NCBI GenBank assembly: GCA_021813585.1
Contig: JAKAJV010000010.1
Coordinates: forward strand, 1-49,099
Reading direction: 5' to 3'
Origin: Bacteroidota bacterium
Lineage (GTDB): Bacteria > Bacteroidota > Ignavibacteria > Ignavibacteriales > Ignavibacteriaceae
DNA length: 49,099 nt
The translations under genes and the position numbers were made by a program. Below are positions 34,399-43,429 of the stretch, in pieces. The notes beneath the pieces are model-generated. The model did no database searches and was not told the origin of the DNA. It saw only the letters and a list, made by a program, of their open reading frames with translations. Position 1 is the stretch's first letter; the number at the start of each line of letters is the position of its first letter.

Positions 34399-34532
34399 AT
34401 TAACCTCGCTTAGCTTAAAAGGAAATTTGTTTAGTTCGTTTTAAAGTTTTTTTGACCGTGGTTAATTTACATTTTGCAGGTGAAACTTTCTATAGCTGAA
34501 GTTATTTTTTAGGCAAACCGGTAAGACACGGT

Positions 34533-36629
34533 TTAAATTTCTTTAAGCAGCTCCTTCAGACCGGCAACGCTCGTTACCGGCATCTCGCACTTGAAATTGC
34601 GGCATATATAGACCGCCGCTTTTCCGTTTACCATAGCTTGTTCTTTAGCGAAGGGAGCTAGGCTGATTATTTCGCTGCCGCCCGGTTCTGCCAAAACCAA
34701 TGATTTGTTCGGAAGATATTTCTCTCTTATTGCTTTAATAAATAACTGGGTTTGGGCCGAACTTAGCTCGCCGGCTATTACAATTTCATACGCCGGCCCT
34801 AAGGCAAAATCGACGGCGGTAAGCATTTGCGTATAGGCCGACGGTGCCGAGCTTAATTCTTCGGAGAAAGCTTTGATCATCAACGCAGCATAAGATTCAT
34901 ACTCTGTGTTTGACGTTATTCTGCTCAACCGCAGCAGGTTCATCATTTCAATTGAATTGCCCGAGGGGACTGCGCCGTCGTAAATTTCCTTCCGCCGCAT
35001 TATAGTAGTTTCATTTTTGTCGCCGGTAAAAAAGAAACCGCCCGAATTATTATCCCAAAAATGTTTTATAAGATAACCGTTCAGCAGTATCGCATCTTTT
35101 AAGTAGCCGATCTTAAAAGTCGCCTCGTATAAGTCCAGCAGTGCACTAATAAAAAACGCATAATCATCAATATAAGCCGTAATGCCGGACTCATTATCCC
35201 TATGCCTGTGCAGCAATTCTTCGCCGCGTCTCATGTTTTTCAGAATAAATGCAGCACATTCCTCTGCGGCGAAAAGATAATTCTCATTTTCAAATGCCAG
35301 GCTTGCCTTAACAAATGCGGAGATCATTAAGCTGTTCCAGTCGGTCAATATCTTATCATCCTTATAGGGGTGAGTTCTTTTACTTCTAAGTTCGAACAGC
35401 TTCTTCCTGATTGTATTTATTGTAAGATAAAATTCATCTGCGCCTTTATTTTGTTCGTCCGTAAATGCGCTAAGCTTATTTGAGGTGTGAAGAATAAAAG
35501 CGCCGTTCAATTCCCCGGTAAGGTTATCTTCTCGGCCGGTCTCCACATTAGATGAACTGCCGGCATCTACATTAAAATATTTTGCCGCCAAATCAGCCTC
35601 AAACATGTTCAGGGCCTCATTAAAATTTTCTTTACGCCATAAATAAAACTTTCCTTCTTCGCCTTCGCTGTCGGCATCTTCGGCGGAATAGAATCCGCCT
35701 TGGGCAGATGTCATATCTCTTTTAACATAAGCTAAAATTTCTTCTGCCGTATTTTTATAAAAAGTATTTTTTGTAATCTGGTAAGCTTCTATATAAGCCA
35801 GGCATATCAAGGCCTGATCGTAGAGCATTTTTTCAAAATGCGGTACGAGCCATTCCCTATCAGTAGAGTAACGGTGAAAGCCGAATCCCACATGATCGTA
35901 AATTCCACCGATCCTCATGTGCATAAGAGTTTCTTCAACCATCTTTAATGCCTCACCGGAATTTTTTCGCTTCCAGTAGCGGAGTAAAAAGACAAGGTTA
36001 TGCGGAGTTGGAAATTTGGGAGCGCTGCCGAAGCCTCCATAGCTTATATCGTATCTGCTCTTTAATTCGTTAAATGCCCGGTCTAAAATCTTTTCATCAA
36101 CCTGCATTACATTCCCTGTCCGTACGGAATGCATAACCGCAACGGTTATTTCATCTGCAGATTTCAATATGTCCTCTCGCTTTGTCTGCCATAGCTCTTT
36201 AATCTTAAGGATGAGTTCAATTATGCCGGGCCTTCCGAACCTGCTTTCCTTGGGGAAATACGTGCCTGCAAAAAAAGGTTTTTTATCCGGCGTTAAAAGT
36301 ATTGTTAACGGCCAGCCGCCGCTGCCAGTCATCATCTGGCAGACGTTCATGTAAACTCCGTCTATGTCCGGGCGCTCTTCTCTATCCACTTTAATCGAGA
36401 CGAATGTATCGTTCATTAAGGCGGCAACTTCTTCATCCTCGAAAGATTCATGTTCCATAACATGGCACCAATGGCAAGTGGAATACCCGATGGAAAGAAA
36501 TAACGGCTTGCCGGTTACGGCGGCCAATTCAAAAGGCTCTTCTCCCCAGGCATACCAATTAACCGGGTTGTAAGCATGCTGTAGAAGGTACGGACTTTTT
36601 TCATTTATCAGTCTGTTAGGCTTTTTCAT
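34533..36629 (-). CDS. DUF255 thioredoxin-fold protein (YyaL/SSP411 family)
   Basis: A 698-residue protein of the DUF255 family. The N-terminal about 170 residues form a thioredoxin-like domain: [19 protein letters not shown], then C52 and C55 in [11 protein letters not shown], and [16 protein letters not shown]. The remainder is an (alpha/alpha) barrel like N-acylglucosamine 2-epimerases, with [23 protein letters not shown] and YLWRKENF typical of the family. Predicted cytoplasmic; biochemical role not established, although a redox or sugar-related function is often suggested. No clear operon partner. Confidence 0.92.
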   Translation of the reverse strand: MKKPNRLINEKSPYLLQHAYNPVNWYAWGEEPFELAAVTGKPLFLSIGYSTCHWCHVMEHESFEDEEVAALMNDTFVSIKVDREERPDIDGVYMNVCQMMTGSGGWPLTILLTPDKKPFFAGTYFPKESRFGRPGIIELILKIKELWQTKREDILKSADEITVAVMHSVRTGNVMQVDEKILDRAFNELKSRYDISYGGFGSAPKFPTPHNLVFLLRYWKRKNSGEALKMVEETLMHMRIGGIYDHVGFGFHRYSTDREWLVPHFEKMLYDQALICLAYIEAYQITKNTFYKNTAEEILAYVKRDMTSAQGGFYSAEDADSEGEEGKFYLWRKENFNEALNMFEADLAAKYFNVDAGSSSNVETGREDNLTGELNGAFILHTSNKLSAFTDEQNKGADEFYLTINTIRKKLFELRSKRTHPYKDDKILTDWNSLMISAFVKASLAFENENYLFAAEECAAFILKNMRRGEELLHRHRDNESGITAYIDDYAFFISALLDLYEATFKIGYLKDAILLNGYLIKHFWDNNSGGFFFTGDKNETTIMRRKEIYDGAVPSGNSIEMMNLLRLSRITSNTEYESYAALMIKAFSEELSSAPSAYTQMLTAVDFALGPAYEIVIAGELSSAQTQLFIKAIREKYLPNKSLVLAEPGGSEIISLAPFAKEQAMVNGKAAVYICRNFKCEMPVTSVAGLKELLKEI

Positions 36630-36706
36630 TTTTTTTCATCTATAAAATTATTTTAAGGTGCCGCAGTCCAATATAAAAAAATAAAAGTGCTTTGCATATG
36701 TTTTTT

Positions 36707-36734
36707 GTTCCGTTAGGAACAAAATATTTATAGA
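36707..36734 (+). repeat. Hairpin + ATATTTATAGA repeat, solitary copy
   Basis: GTTCC-GTTA-GGAAC (36707-36720) followed by AAAATATTTATAGA (36721-36734). The same architecture occurs in two clusters inside the cas locus (42408-42638 and 46264-46409), with compensated stem changes, so it is a dispersed family. It is in the gap between the DUF255 and SIMPL genes. Confidence 0.65.
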
Positions 36735-36893
36735 CGGCAGAATCATCCAAAATATTAGAAGGACCATAGGTACGGAATAAAAAATAATTTTGGCAGTTAT
36801 TGACGGATATATTTCTCAATTGGTTAAGCATATAATTTTTCTTAATTTTGGCGTCGGTTAAAGTGATTTTAATTAACAAAAAGGAGCATAATT

Positions 36894-37625
36894 ATGGGTG
36901 AAAAGAACAGCCTTTTAATTCCTGCATCAATACTTGGTGTGTGCTTCTTGTTGGGCGCTATAATACTGGCATGGACGTGGAAATCGAACTACAATGCCAG
37001 CCAGACGATTACCGTAACCGGTTCTGCAAAGCAGGATATTGTATCGGACCTGGCTATTTTGAAGGGCACGCTGTCTGCCCAGCAGCCCACAGCAGATGCC
37101 GCATACAGGCAGATGCAGAGTGAAAAGCCGGCTTTGTTATCATATTTAAAATCCAAAGGCTTCCCGGAAAGCAAAATTAATTTTTCAGCCGTTACCAGCT
37201 TCCCCGTTTATGAAATGAGTCCGAGCGGATATCAAACTACAAATATAAAAGGCTACGTGTACAACCAGAGGATTGAGATACAGTCCGGCGATGTAAATAA
37301 GATTAAGGAGATATCGATAGACATTTCATCGCTAATTGAGAAAGGCGTGGACTTTAAGGTTGATAACCCGGAATATTATTATACAAAGCTGGCGGAATTG
37401 AAAATACAGATACAGGCGGCTGCTGCAAAGGATGCAATGGTAAGGGCAGATAAAATTGCCGAAGCTACCGGAAGAAGCCTTGGGCCGATGCGCGATGCCC
37501 GTATGGGAGTTTTGCAAATTACGCCTACTTTTTCCAACCAGGTATCGGATTACGGTATAAACGATAATACTTCAATAGATAAAGTAATTACCGCGGTAGT
37601 AAGCGCATCTTTTAAGATTGACTAA
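36894..37625 (+). CDS. SIMPL-domain (DUF541, YggE-like) protein
   Basis: A 243-residue protein with one N-terminal membrane anchor (about 9-28) and a SIMPL/DUF541 domain: ITVTGSAKQDIVSDLAILKGTLS near 39-61, followed by ALLSYLKSKGFPESKINF and a C-terminal KVITAVVSASFKI strand. YggE-type proteins sit in the periplasm and have been linked to oxidative stress, without a known activity. The start has a good ribosome binding site, AAAAGGAG at 36880-36887. The following cytochrome gene starts 33 nt later and may be cotranscribed. Confidence 0.85.
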   Translation: MGEKNSLLIPASILGVCFLLGAIILAWTWKSNYNASQTITVTGSAKQDIVSDLAILKGTLSAQQPTADAAYRQMQSEKPALLSYLKSKGFPESKINFSAVTSFPVYEMSPSGYQTTNIKGYVYNQRIEIQSGDVNKIKEISIDISSLIEKGVDFKVDNPEYYYTKLAELKIQIQAAAAKDAMVRADKIAEATGRSLGPMRDARMGVLQITPTFSNQVSDYGINDNTSIDKVITAVVSASFKID

Positions 37626-37658
37626 ACAAATATTTTTTTAATTGAAACAAAGTAGTGT

Positions 37659-38078
37659 ATGACAAAACCTCAAATATGGATAGCGGCAGTTTTAATTTTA
37701 TTCTTCATTTTATTTTTCCTTGAAAAAAGCACAAAGCGATCGGACGTGCAGCAAAAATCCGAGCCCACAGTTACACAGCAGACGCAGCAATCCGGCCAGG
37801 CAAAAACTCCAGAGCAAATGATGGCAAGCCTGGGCTGCACCGGTTGCCACGGCGCAGACCTTAGCGGGACTAATATGGCGCCAAGCCTGCACGGCGTAAG
37901 CAGGTTTTGGACTAGAGACGCTCTTATAAACTATTTAAGAAATCCCTCTTCTTACATGAGCACCGGAAGGCTTAAAGATTACCAGGCCAAATACCAGATT
38001 ATGATGCCGTCCTTTAATAACATTGATGTGAAAGACCTGGGCAAGATTGCCGACTATCTGCTTAGCCTGAAAAAATAA
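37659..38078 (+). CDS. Membrane-anchored monohaem cytochrome c
   Basis: A 139-residue protein with an N-terminal transmembrane anchor (about 6-21), a Gln/Thr-rich linker and a class I cytochrome c domain. The single haem-binding motif is CTGCH in MASLGCTGCHGADLSG (near residue 60), and the likely axial Met ligand lies in KYQIMMPSF. The C-terminal helix DLGKIADYLLSL is typical. It would face the periplasm and carry electrons to or from respiratory complexes. It lies 33 nt after the SIMPL gene. Confidence 0.88.
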   Translation: MTKPQIWIAAVLILFFILFFLEKSTKRSDVQQKSEPTVTQQTQQSGQAKTPEQMMASLGCTGCHGADLSGTNMAPSLHGVSRFWTRDALINYLRNPSSYMSTGRLKDYQAKYQIMMPSFNNIDVKDLGKIADYLLSLKK

Positions 38079-38136
38079 GAAAACCGGCATAGAGCTAAGC
38101 GCAAAGAGCACAGGGTTTAACTTATGTAACTCATTT

Positions 38137-38232
38137 TACGCATGATTCTTACTCTTACTCTTACCTTACTCTTAATCGGATTAAATCGAGTAAGATTACG
38201 ATTAAGGTAAGAGCAAGGATTAGTTTTGCGTA
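38137..38232. repeat. Palindrome with ACTCTT tandem-repeat arms
   Basis: The left arm runs from TTACGCA through CTTACTCTTACTCTTACC to CTCTTAATC; the right arm runs from GAGTAAGATTACGATTAAGG through TAAGAGCAAGG to TGCGTAAC. The outer TTACGCA / TGCGTAA ends match exactly. The loop is about 10 nt. It is the same type as 31944-32003 and follows the cytochrome gene. No terminator T-run. Confidence 0.6.
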
Positions 38233-38414
38233 ACGTGTCTTATGTAAGTAAAATTATTTTGGACAGCCCCGCCATAAAATTATTTTGCTTGAGATATATT
38301 TTTAATTTTCATAATTTATAACCGAAGGATAAAAGCGGGTTCTTATACGGAATGTAGTTTGGGTAAAAACGGGAATTATTTTTTAATTGCGTTTATCAAA
38401 AGGGAAAAACGAAA
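38233..38414. other. Non-coding region before the unknown two-gene module
   Basis: AT-rich, no gene visible. It contains a direct repeat of AAATTATTTT (near 38250 and 38276) and must hold the promoter of the downstream module, but no element is clear enough to mark. Confidence 0.4.
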
Positions 38415-39092
38415 TTGAATTCCTTATCTGCCGGAAATTATTTTCTACTAGCTTATAACCGCTGCGGAAACAATGTATACTTATTTACAGATTCGGCAGG
38501 AGTGTTTACACAAAATACGCACCCTCAATTATGCTTAATCCAAATAACACATAAGAAAATTTTTCCGCCCGGGAAAGCGGACAGCACAATAAGAATAAAA
38601 TACTCTAATAAAAATTCCCCTTCCATAAACTTCACAGCATCAGACATTCAGATTCCTACCCAATGCATTACTGCCGTAAACAAGTGCAATTTAAAATTAT
38701 TAAATGACGAAAAAGTTTCACTTTGTTACTACTTTCATCCGGGAAATGACTGCGCAGCTTTACACCGGTACAGTACAGCTTTATTAAAGGACGGCCTAAC
38801 TTTAGGGCAGTACAGCTTTACTTTAGACATGTACGCCCATGCTTTTTACAGGGACGGCATAACTTTAACAACCGGCAGCCTGAATTTAAACCGGTGCGGC
38901 GCAGCTTTAACAGCTGACGCGGTTTATTTGCCCCCATACAACTTGAATTTACATGGAGCGCCGGAAAATTATAGCTTAATCATTCGAAATTTGAATAAAA
39001 CCGCAATAAAAGGATTTAATTACCGGATTATTTTAAGGAAAAGCAGACCCCAAAAAAATAATTGTTTAACAAACAAAAGGAGCGAGAGATGA
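38415..39092 (+). CDS. Unknown protein with about 21-residue repeats (first gene of unknown module)
   Basis: I do not recognise this 225-residue product. The frame starts at TTG 38415 with AGGG about 10 nt upstream; no early ATG exists. It is rich in Asn, Leu, Tyr and Thr, with nine or so Cys. From about residue 98 onward there are three to four imperfect repeats of about 21 residues with pattern A-x-x-x-D-G-[LI]-T-L-x-x-x-S-[FL]-x-L: for example LLKDGLTLGQYSFTLDM, FYRDGITLTTGSLNLN and LTADAVYLPPYNLNLHG. Alternating hydrophobic residues suggest a beta-solenoid-like or beta-hairpin stack. No signal peptide. Its TGA overlaps the ATG of the next gene (ATGA) and the next gene's AGGAG is inside it, which supports translation. 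It might still be a chance frame. Confidence 0.45.
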   Translation: MNSLSAGNYFLLAYNRCGNNVYLFTDSAGVFTQNTHPQLCLIQITHKKIFPPGKADSTIRIKYSNKNSPSINFTASDIQIPTQCITAVNKCNLKLLNDEKVSLCYYFHPGNDCAALHRYSTALLKDGLTLGQYSFTLDMYAHAFYRDGITLTTGSLNLNRCGAALTADAVYLPPYNLNLHGAPENYSLIIRNLNKTAIKGFNYRIILRKSRPQKNNCLTNKRSER

Positions 39093-39784
39093 ACGTAAAG
39101 ATTAATTACAACATCCAGGACGGGAATGCCCTGGACGAAACAGTAAGCCGGAATGAGGCCGCATTAGCGGAGAAGGGATTCCCCGCAGAATAGCGAACAA
39201 CACTGCAGGAAATAATAAGCAGTCTTACCGCAAAGGAGGATAATCTGAACACAAAGGAAAAAAGGCAGGAAGACTTAACCGCCGGGCAAAATGCATACAT
39301 TGTCGAATCTCAAAATTTGATAAGCAAAGTACGCAATGCGGCAAGCGGCGCTTATGTGGGTAATACCCGCATTTTAAAAATTTTTAACTTAGGTGTAAAC
39401 AAGCGTATTCCCAAAGGCATATCCTCTCTTCGCGCGGAGTGCGAATATCTTATTCCCATAGTAACAGAGAGAACGGCCGATCTAATAAAAGGAGGATTGC
39501 AGCAGGCAGATATTACGGCATTAGGCGAAGCGCCGGCAAAGCTGACTGACGCCGACAAACAGCAGGAAGACGCCAAGAAGCAGAGGAACCAGGCAACTAT
39601 AGAAAGAGACGAAGCGGACAAAGAATTAAAAAAGATAAAAACAAAGATTCGCAATTTTGTTAAGACCGCATTTGCAGGCAATAAGGCCATGCTTACACAG
39701 TTTGAGCCTATACCCAAAACCAGAGGCGGAGGCGGCAAGGATGATGAGGGAGGAACTACGCCGCCGGCACCACCTGCACAATAA
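39089..39784 (+). pseudogene. Coiled-coil protein gene split by an in-frame amber codon
   Basis: ATG 39089 (ribosome binding site AGGAG at 39078-39082) opens a frame of 34 codons ending at TAG 39191-39193. The same frame then continues without interruption to 39784, giving 231 codon positions in all. A single CAG-to-TAG change would explain the split. The downstream part has helical, charged sequence (KLTDADKQQEDAKKQRNQAT, ERDEADKELKKIKTKIRNF) and a Gly/Pro-rich tail (GGGGKDDEGGTTPPAPPAQ). Restart is conceivable at CTG 39245, 5 nt after AAAGGAGG, or at TTG 39317. I do not recognise the family. A strong terminator follows. It could be a pseudogene, a readthrough gene or two polypeptides. Confidence 0.5.
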
Positions 39785-39792
39785 GACATTGG

Positions 39793-39864
39793 CTGTAGTC
39801 TACAGTTTTCAGCTTGCTGTATGTTAAATAAAAAGGGACGGCATTATAATAACGGTGCCGTCCC
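39793..39864 (+). terminator. Strong intrinsic terminator of the unknown module
   Basis: GGGACGGCA (39835-39843) pairs perfectly with TGCCGTCCC (39856-39864) across a 12-nt loop, followed by TATATCTTTTA and preceded by AAATAAAAA, so it may work in both directions. A perfect short palindrome CTGTAG-T-CTACAG lies just upstream at 39793-39805. The remaining about 240 nt to cas3 show no gene. Confidence 0.75.
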
Positions 39865-40104
39865 TATATCTTTTATGATTTTAACAAAAAAATTATTTAA
39901 GTTGAATCGGATTTTATAATATCGATCTTAAATTTACAGCGGGAAAAGTATATACGGGGCAGGCTTGCATGAAGAAGACTTACGTAAAAGACTAAATTAA
40001 ATTTTGTGTAAAGGATAATTAAAGGCTGTTTAATACGGTACGGGCCAAAGATTAATTAATTTTTGTGGCTTACGTGCCGGAGGAATATCCAGCCGGAAAG
40101 GAAA

Positions 40105-42405
40105 ATGATGAAAGAGTTTATTGCGCATGTAAAACAAAATGAAGACGGCAGCTGGAAAAAGCCGCAATCTTTAAAAGAACATCTTGAAGCAGTTGCCAGG
40201 CTCTCTGGTAAATTTGCTGATGAATTTGGAAATAAAGATTGGGCGGAATTAGTTGGTTATCTGCACGATCTCGGCAAATATCATCCCGATTGGCAAAAAT
40301 ATCTGTTTAGAAATTCGGGATATCCCGACCCGGATGCACACATCGAAAATTACGGCAGTAGACCCAACCACAGCACCGCTGGTGCAGTTTATATTTTTGA
40401 AAAGTTTAACCATTCAAAAATGGCTAACGCCTTAGCTTACACTATTGGCGGTCATCATTCAGGTTTACCGGATTGGAGTCCGCAGCTTTATACAAGATTA
40501 TTTGATGACAAACAGAATTTGATTCTGGACGATTTAGAAAAAATAAAACCAATTGAAGATGCAAAAGAATTTCTTACATCTCCAATTCCGACTTCGATTC
40601 CGGCAATTTATAAATTAGGAAACAGTAAAGAAGCCGCCGAACAAAATCATCTGTGGATAAGAATGCTTTTTTCCTGTCTTGTTGATGCTGATTTTCTTGA
40701 TACGGAAAAATATACGGAAGAAAAAGAACGGGGGAATTATTTACCGCTTGATGAACTGAAGAAAAGAATTGATGATTTTTTATCAAAGAAAAAACCTGAC
40801 TCCGAGTTAAATATAAAAAGAAATGATATTTTAAAACAATGTGTTGAAAAAGCAAAACTAAAACCAGGCTTCTACTCTTTAACCGTTCCTACTGGCGGGG
40901 GGAAAACTTTATCATCTATGGCTTTTGCACTTGAACATGCAATAAAGCACAATAAAAAAAGAATCATTGTTGCAATTCCCTACACAAGTATTATTGAGCA
41001 AACATCAAAAGTATTTAAATACGGAAGTGATATTGATGAAGAAATTGAAAGATTAAAAACCAATGGAAAATTTCTCTTTGGTGAAGATCAAGTTGTAGAA
41101 CACCACAGCAATCTTGATCCGGAGTTTGAGAATTCTAAAAATAGACTTGCTTCGGAAAACTGGGATGCGCCAATTATTATTACAACTAATGTACAGCTTT
41201 TCGAATCCTTATTTGCAAGCAAAACTTCGGCTTGCAGAAAATTACACAATATTGCAAACAGTGTAATTATTCTTGATGAAGCTCAAATGATTCCTACAGA
41301 TTATCTAAAACCAATTATTAGTGTATTAAAAGGATTGGTAAAATATTTTGGAGTTACTGTGTTATTAATGTCTGCAACGCAGCCGGCACTTAAGGGAAAA
41401 ATTGGAAGCGATACTTCAGTAATTGACGGACTTGAAAATGTAACTGAAATAATTGATGATCCCGATTCGCTTGCATTAAAATTTAAAAGAGTACAAATAA
41501 AATTGCCAAAGAATTTAACAGAGCCACAAACTTTTGAAGAAATTGCGGATGAATTAGAAACTTATGAACAAGTTCTCTGTATTGTTAACAGAAAAGATGA
41601 TTGCAGACAAATTCATAAATTAATGCCGGAAGGAACTATTCATCTTTCAGGATATATGTGCGGAGAAGAACGAAGCGAAGTTATTTCGGATATTAAGACC
41701 AAATTGAAAAATAGTGAACCAATACAGGTTATCAGCACGCAGCTTGTTGAAGCAGGGGTTGATATAGATTTTCCGGTTGTTTATCGTGCGCTATCTGGTC
41801 TTGATTCAATCGCTCAGGCTGCCGGAAGATGCAACAGAGAAAACAAATTGAAAGATGGAGGCAAAGTTGTTGTTTTTGTTCCGCCTAAACCTTCTCCTTC
41901 GGGATTTTTAAGAAAAGCAGAAGATGCCGGCAAAGCTGTTATTAGAAATAAAATTAGTCTTGAATTAGTACCAAGTATCTATTCGGAATATTATAAAAAT
42001 CTTTACTCAAATCTTAATACATTCGATAAAGCTGACTTTGAATATCACATTTTAAACAGCTCTTCTGATTTTTCTTTTTCCTTTAAAACCTTTGCACAAA
42101 ATTTTAATATGATAGATTCAACACAACAATTTAGCATAATAGTTAAGTACGATAATAAAGAAAAAGAGAAAAGTAGTTTACTTTTAATAGAACAGTTAAG
42201 ATACAATCCAACAAAAGAATTATTAAGAAGATTGCAGCGATATATCGTTAATGTTCCGATAAACATTTTTAACAACATTAAAAATGCAAATTATATTGAA
42301 GATATTAACGGCTATTGGGTGCAGAGTGATGAAAATCTTTATAAACCAGGCTTGGGTTTATTGGGAAATGAATCGGATTGGGTTATTGGGAACGACGTGG
42401 TTTAA
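40105..42405 (+). CDS. cas3: Type I-C CRISPR helicase-nuclease Cas3
   Basis: A 766-residue fusion of an N-terminal HD nuclease and an SF2 helicase. HD motif: H54-D55 in GYLHDLGKYH, with further metal ligands in PNHSTAG and GGHHSGLPDW. Helicase motifs: Walker A PTGGGKT, motif II DEAQ (DEAQMIP), motif III LMSATQP, and motif VI QAAGRCNREN. It unwinds and degrades target DNA after recruitment by the type I-C Cascade. The frame is open from TTG 40063, but AAAGG at 40097-40101 places the start at ATG 40105 or 40108. Its codons look more A+T-rich than the metabolic genes, as do the other cas genes, consistent with acquisition by transfer. Confidence 0.95.
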   Translation: MMKEFIAHVKQNEDGSWKKPQSLKEHLEAVARLSGKFADEFGNKDWAELVGYLHDLGKYHPDWQKYLFRNSGYPDPDAHIENYGSRPNHSTAGAVYIFEKFNHSKMANALAYTIGGHHSGLPDWSPQLYTRLFDDKQNLILDDLEKIKPIEDAKEFLTSPIPTSIPAIYKLGNSKEAAEQNHLWIRMLFSCLVDADFLDTEKYTEEKERGNYLPLDELKKRIDDFLSKKKPDSELNIKRNDILKQCVEKAKLKPGFYSLTVPTGGGKTLSSMAFALEHAIKHNKKRIIVAIPYTSIIEQTSKVFKYGSDIDEEIERLKTNGKFLFGEDQVVEHHSNLDPEFENSKNRLASENWDAPIIITTNVQLFESLFASKTSACRKLHNIANSVIILDEAQMIPTDYLKPIISVLKGLVKYFGVTVLLMSATQPALKGKIGSDTSVIDGLENVTEIIDDPDSLALKFKRVQIKLPKNLTEPQTFEEIADELETYEQVLCIVNRKDDCRQIHKLMPEGTIHLSGYMCGEERSEVISDIKTKLKNSEPIQVISTQLVEAGVDIDFPVVYRALSGLDSIAQAAGRCNRENKLKDGGKVVVFVPPKPSPSGFLRKAEDAGKAVIRNKISLELVPSIYSEYYKNLYSNLNTFDKADFEYHILNSSSDFSFSFKTFAQNFNMIDSTQQFSIIVKYDNKEKEKSSLLLIEQLRYNPTKELLRRLQRYIVNVPINIFNNIKNANYIEDINGYWVQSDENLYKPGLGLLGNESDWVIGNDVV

Positions 42406-42407
42406 AA

Positions 42408-42638
42408 ACATATATCATCCCTAAAGGGATTTAGGTTCTGTCTATCCTAAAAGTTTTTTATAAATATTCAATCCCTATCGGGATTAAAATAATTTAAAAA
42501 TGGTTTTAGCCTCGTTAGAGTCGAAATATTTATAGACAGAAACCAGATATAAAAGCTAGTGTCTTTAGAGACGAAATATTTATAGAATCAAAAATCAAAA
42601 AGAAAAAATGAGTCCCGTAGGGACGATATATTTATAAA
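42408..42638. repeat. Cluster of five to six hairpin + ATATTTATAGA repeats between cas3 and cas5
   Basis: This 265-nt gap is filled by copies of one element: a 4-6 bp stem with a 3-4 nt loop and a conserved AAATATTTATAGA tail. Copies: minus strand 42408-42430 (stem ATCCC/GGGAT) and 42458-42485 (AATCCC/GGGATT); plus strand 42511-42536 (CTC/GAG), 42561-42586 (GTCT/AGAC) and 42612-42638 (GTCCC/GGGAC). Stem bases vary in compensated fashion, so secondary structure is preserved. Orientation switches within the cluster. They resemble REP-type palindromes known to be dispersed in this phylum; the enzyme that moves them is not in the window. Confidence 0.7.
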
Positions 42639-42670
42639 TAAATATAAACAAACCATAGGAGGAAATATGT

Positions 42671-43429
42671 ATGAACAATCTTAATCACAAACCATTCTGT
42701 CTTGAAGTTTGGGGAGATTATGCTTGCTTTACACGCCCTGAAATGAAAGTCGAGCGAGTAAGCTATGATGTTCCCACACCATCATCTGTTCGCGCCGTGT
42801 TTGAATCGATTTTTTGGAAACCGGCAATCAGATGGCATCCGACAAAAATTGAAATCATCAATCCCTTCAAATGGATCTCTATAAGGAGGAATGAAGTCGG
42901 CGCTGTTGCTTCCAACAAAACCGGTATAATTATAGAGGATAATCGCCAGCAGCGAGCCGGATATATTCTTCGCGATGTCAAATACCGCTTTTATGCTGTT
43001 CTTGAATTCATTCCCATCGTTGATAGAAAAAATAATAAACATACAATGGTTCCAGAATTTCTTTGGGATCACCATGAAAGAGAATTTATGCTGGAAGAAA
43101 TTAAAGATTGGGAAGAACAAAAAGATGCTTACCGGAAAGATGAAAATCCGGGAAAATATCTCTCAATTTTTGAACGCCGTGCTTTAAAAGGACAATGTTT
43201 TAATCAGCCTTATCTTGGCACAAGGGAGTTTAGCTGTAATTTCAGATTTATAAAAAATCCCGAAGAAGAACCAGCGAAAGTAATTGATGAAACACGTGAA
43301 CTTGGTTTTATGCTTTACGATATGGACTTCACAGATTTGAAAGATCCCAAACCTATGTTCTTCCCGGCAAGAATTGAAAGCGGTGTTGTTAAAATTCCAC
43401 ACTATACAAGCGAGGAGATAAGAAAATGA
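42671..43429 (+). CDS. cas5c: Type I-C Cas5 (Cas5c/Cas5d), crRNA-processing subunit
   Basis: A 252-residue RAMP protein of the Cas5d subtype. In type I-C, Cas5 replaces Cas6: it cuts the precursor crRNA in the repeat and then holds the 5' handle. Family features include LEVWGDYACFTRPEMKVERV at the N-terminus and FERRALKGQCFNQPYLGTREF in the middle. The start has a strong site, AGGAGG at 42658-42663. The stop overlaps the start of cas8c (ATGA), so translation is coupled. Confidence 0.95.
   Translation: MNNLNHKPFCLEVWGDYACFTRPEMKVERVSYDVPTPSSVRAVFESIFWKPAIRWHPTKIEIINPFKWISIRRNEVGAVASNKTGIIIEDNRQQRAGYILRDVKYRFYAVLEFIPIVDRKNNKHTMVPEFLWDHHEREFMLEEIKDWEEQKDAYRKDENPGKYLSIFERRALKGQCFNQPYLGTREFSCNFRFIKNPEEEPAKVIDETRELGFMLYDMDFTDLKDPKPMFFPARIESGVVKIPHYTSEEIRK

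Noticed and set aside
36640-36879. 79-codon minus-strand frame
   Set aside because: Runs through a dispersed hairpin repeat; no ribosome binding site or family motif.
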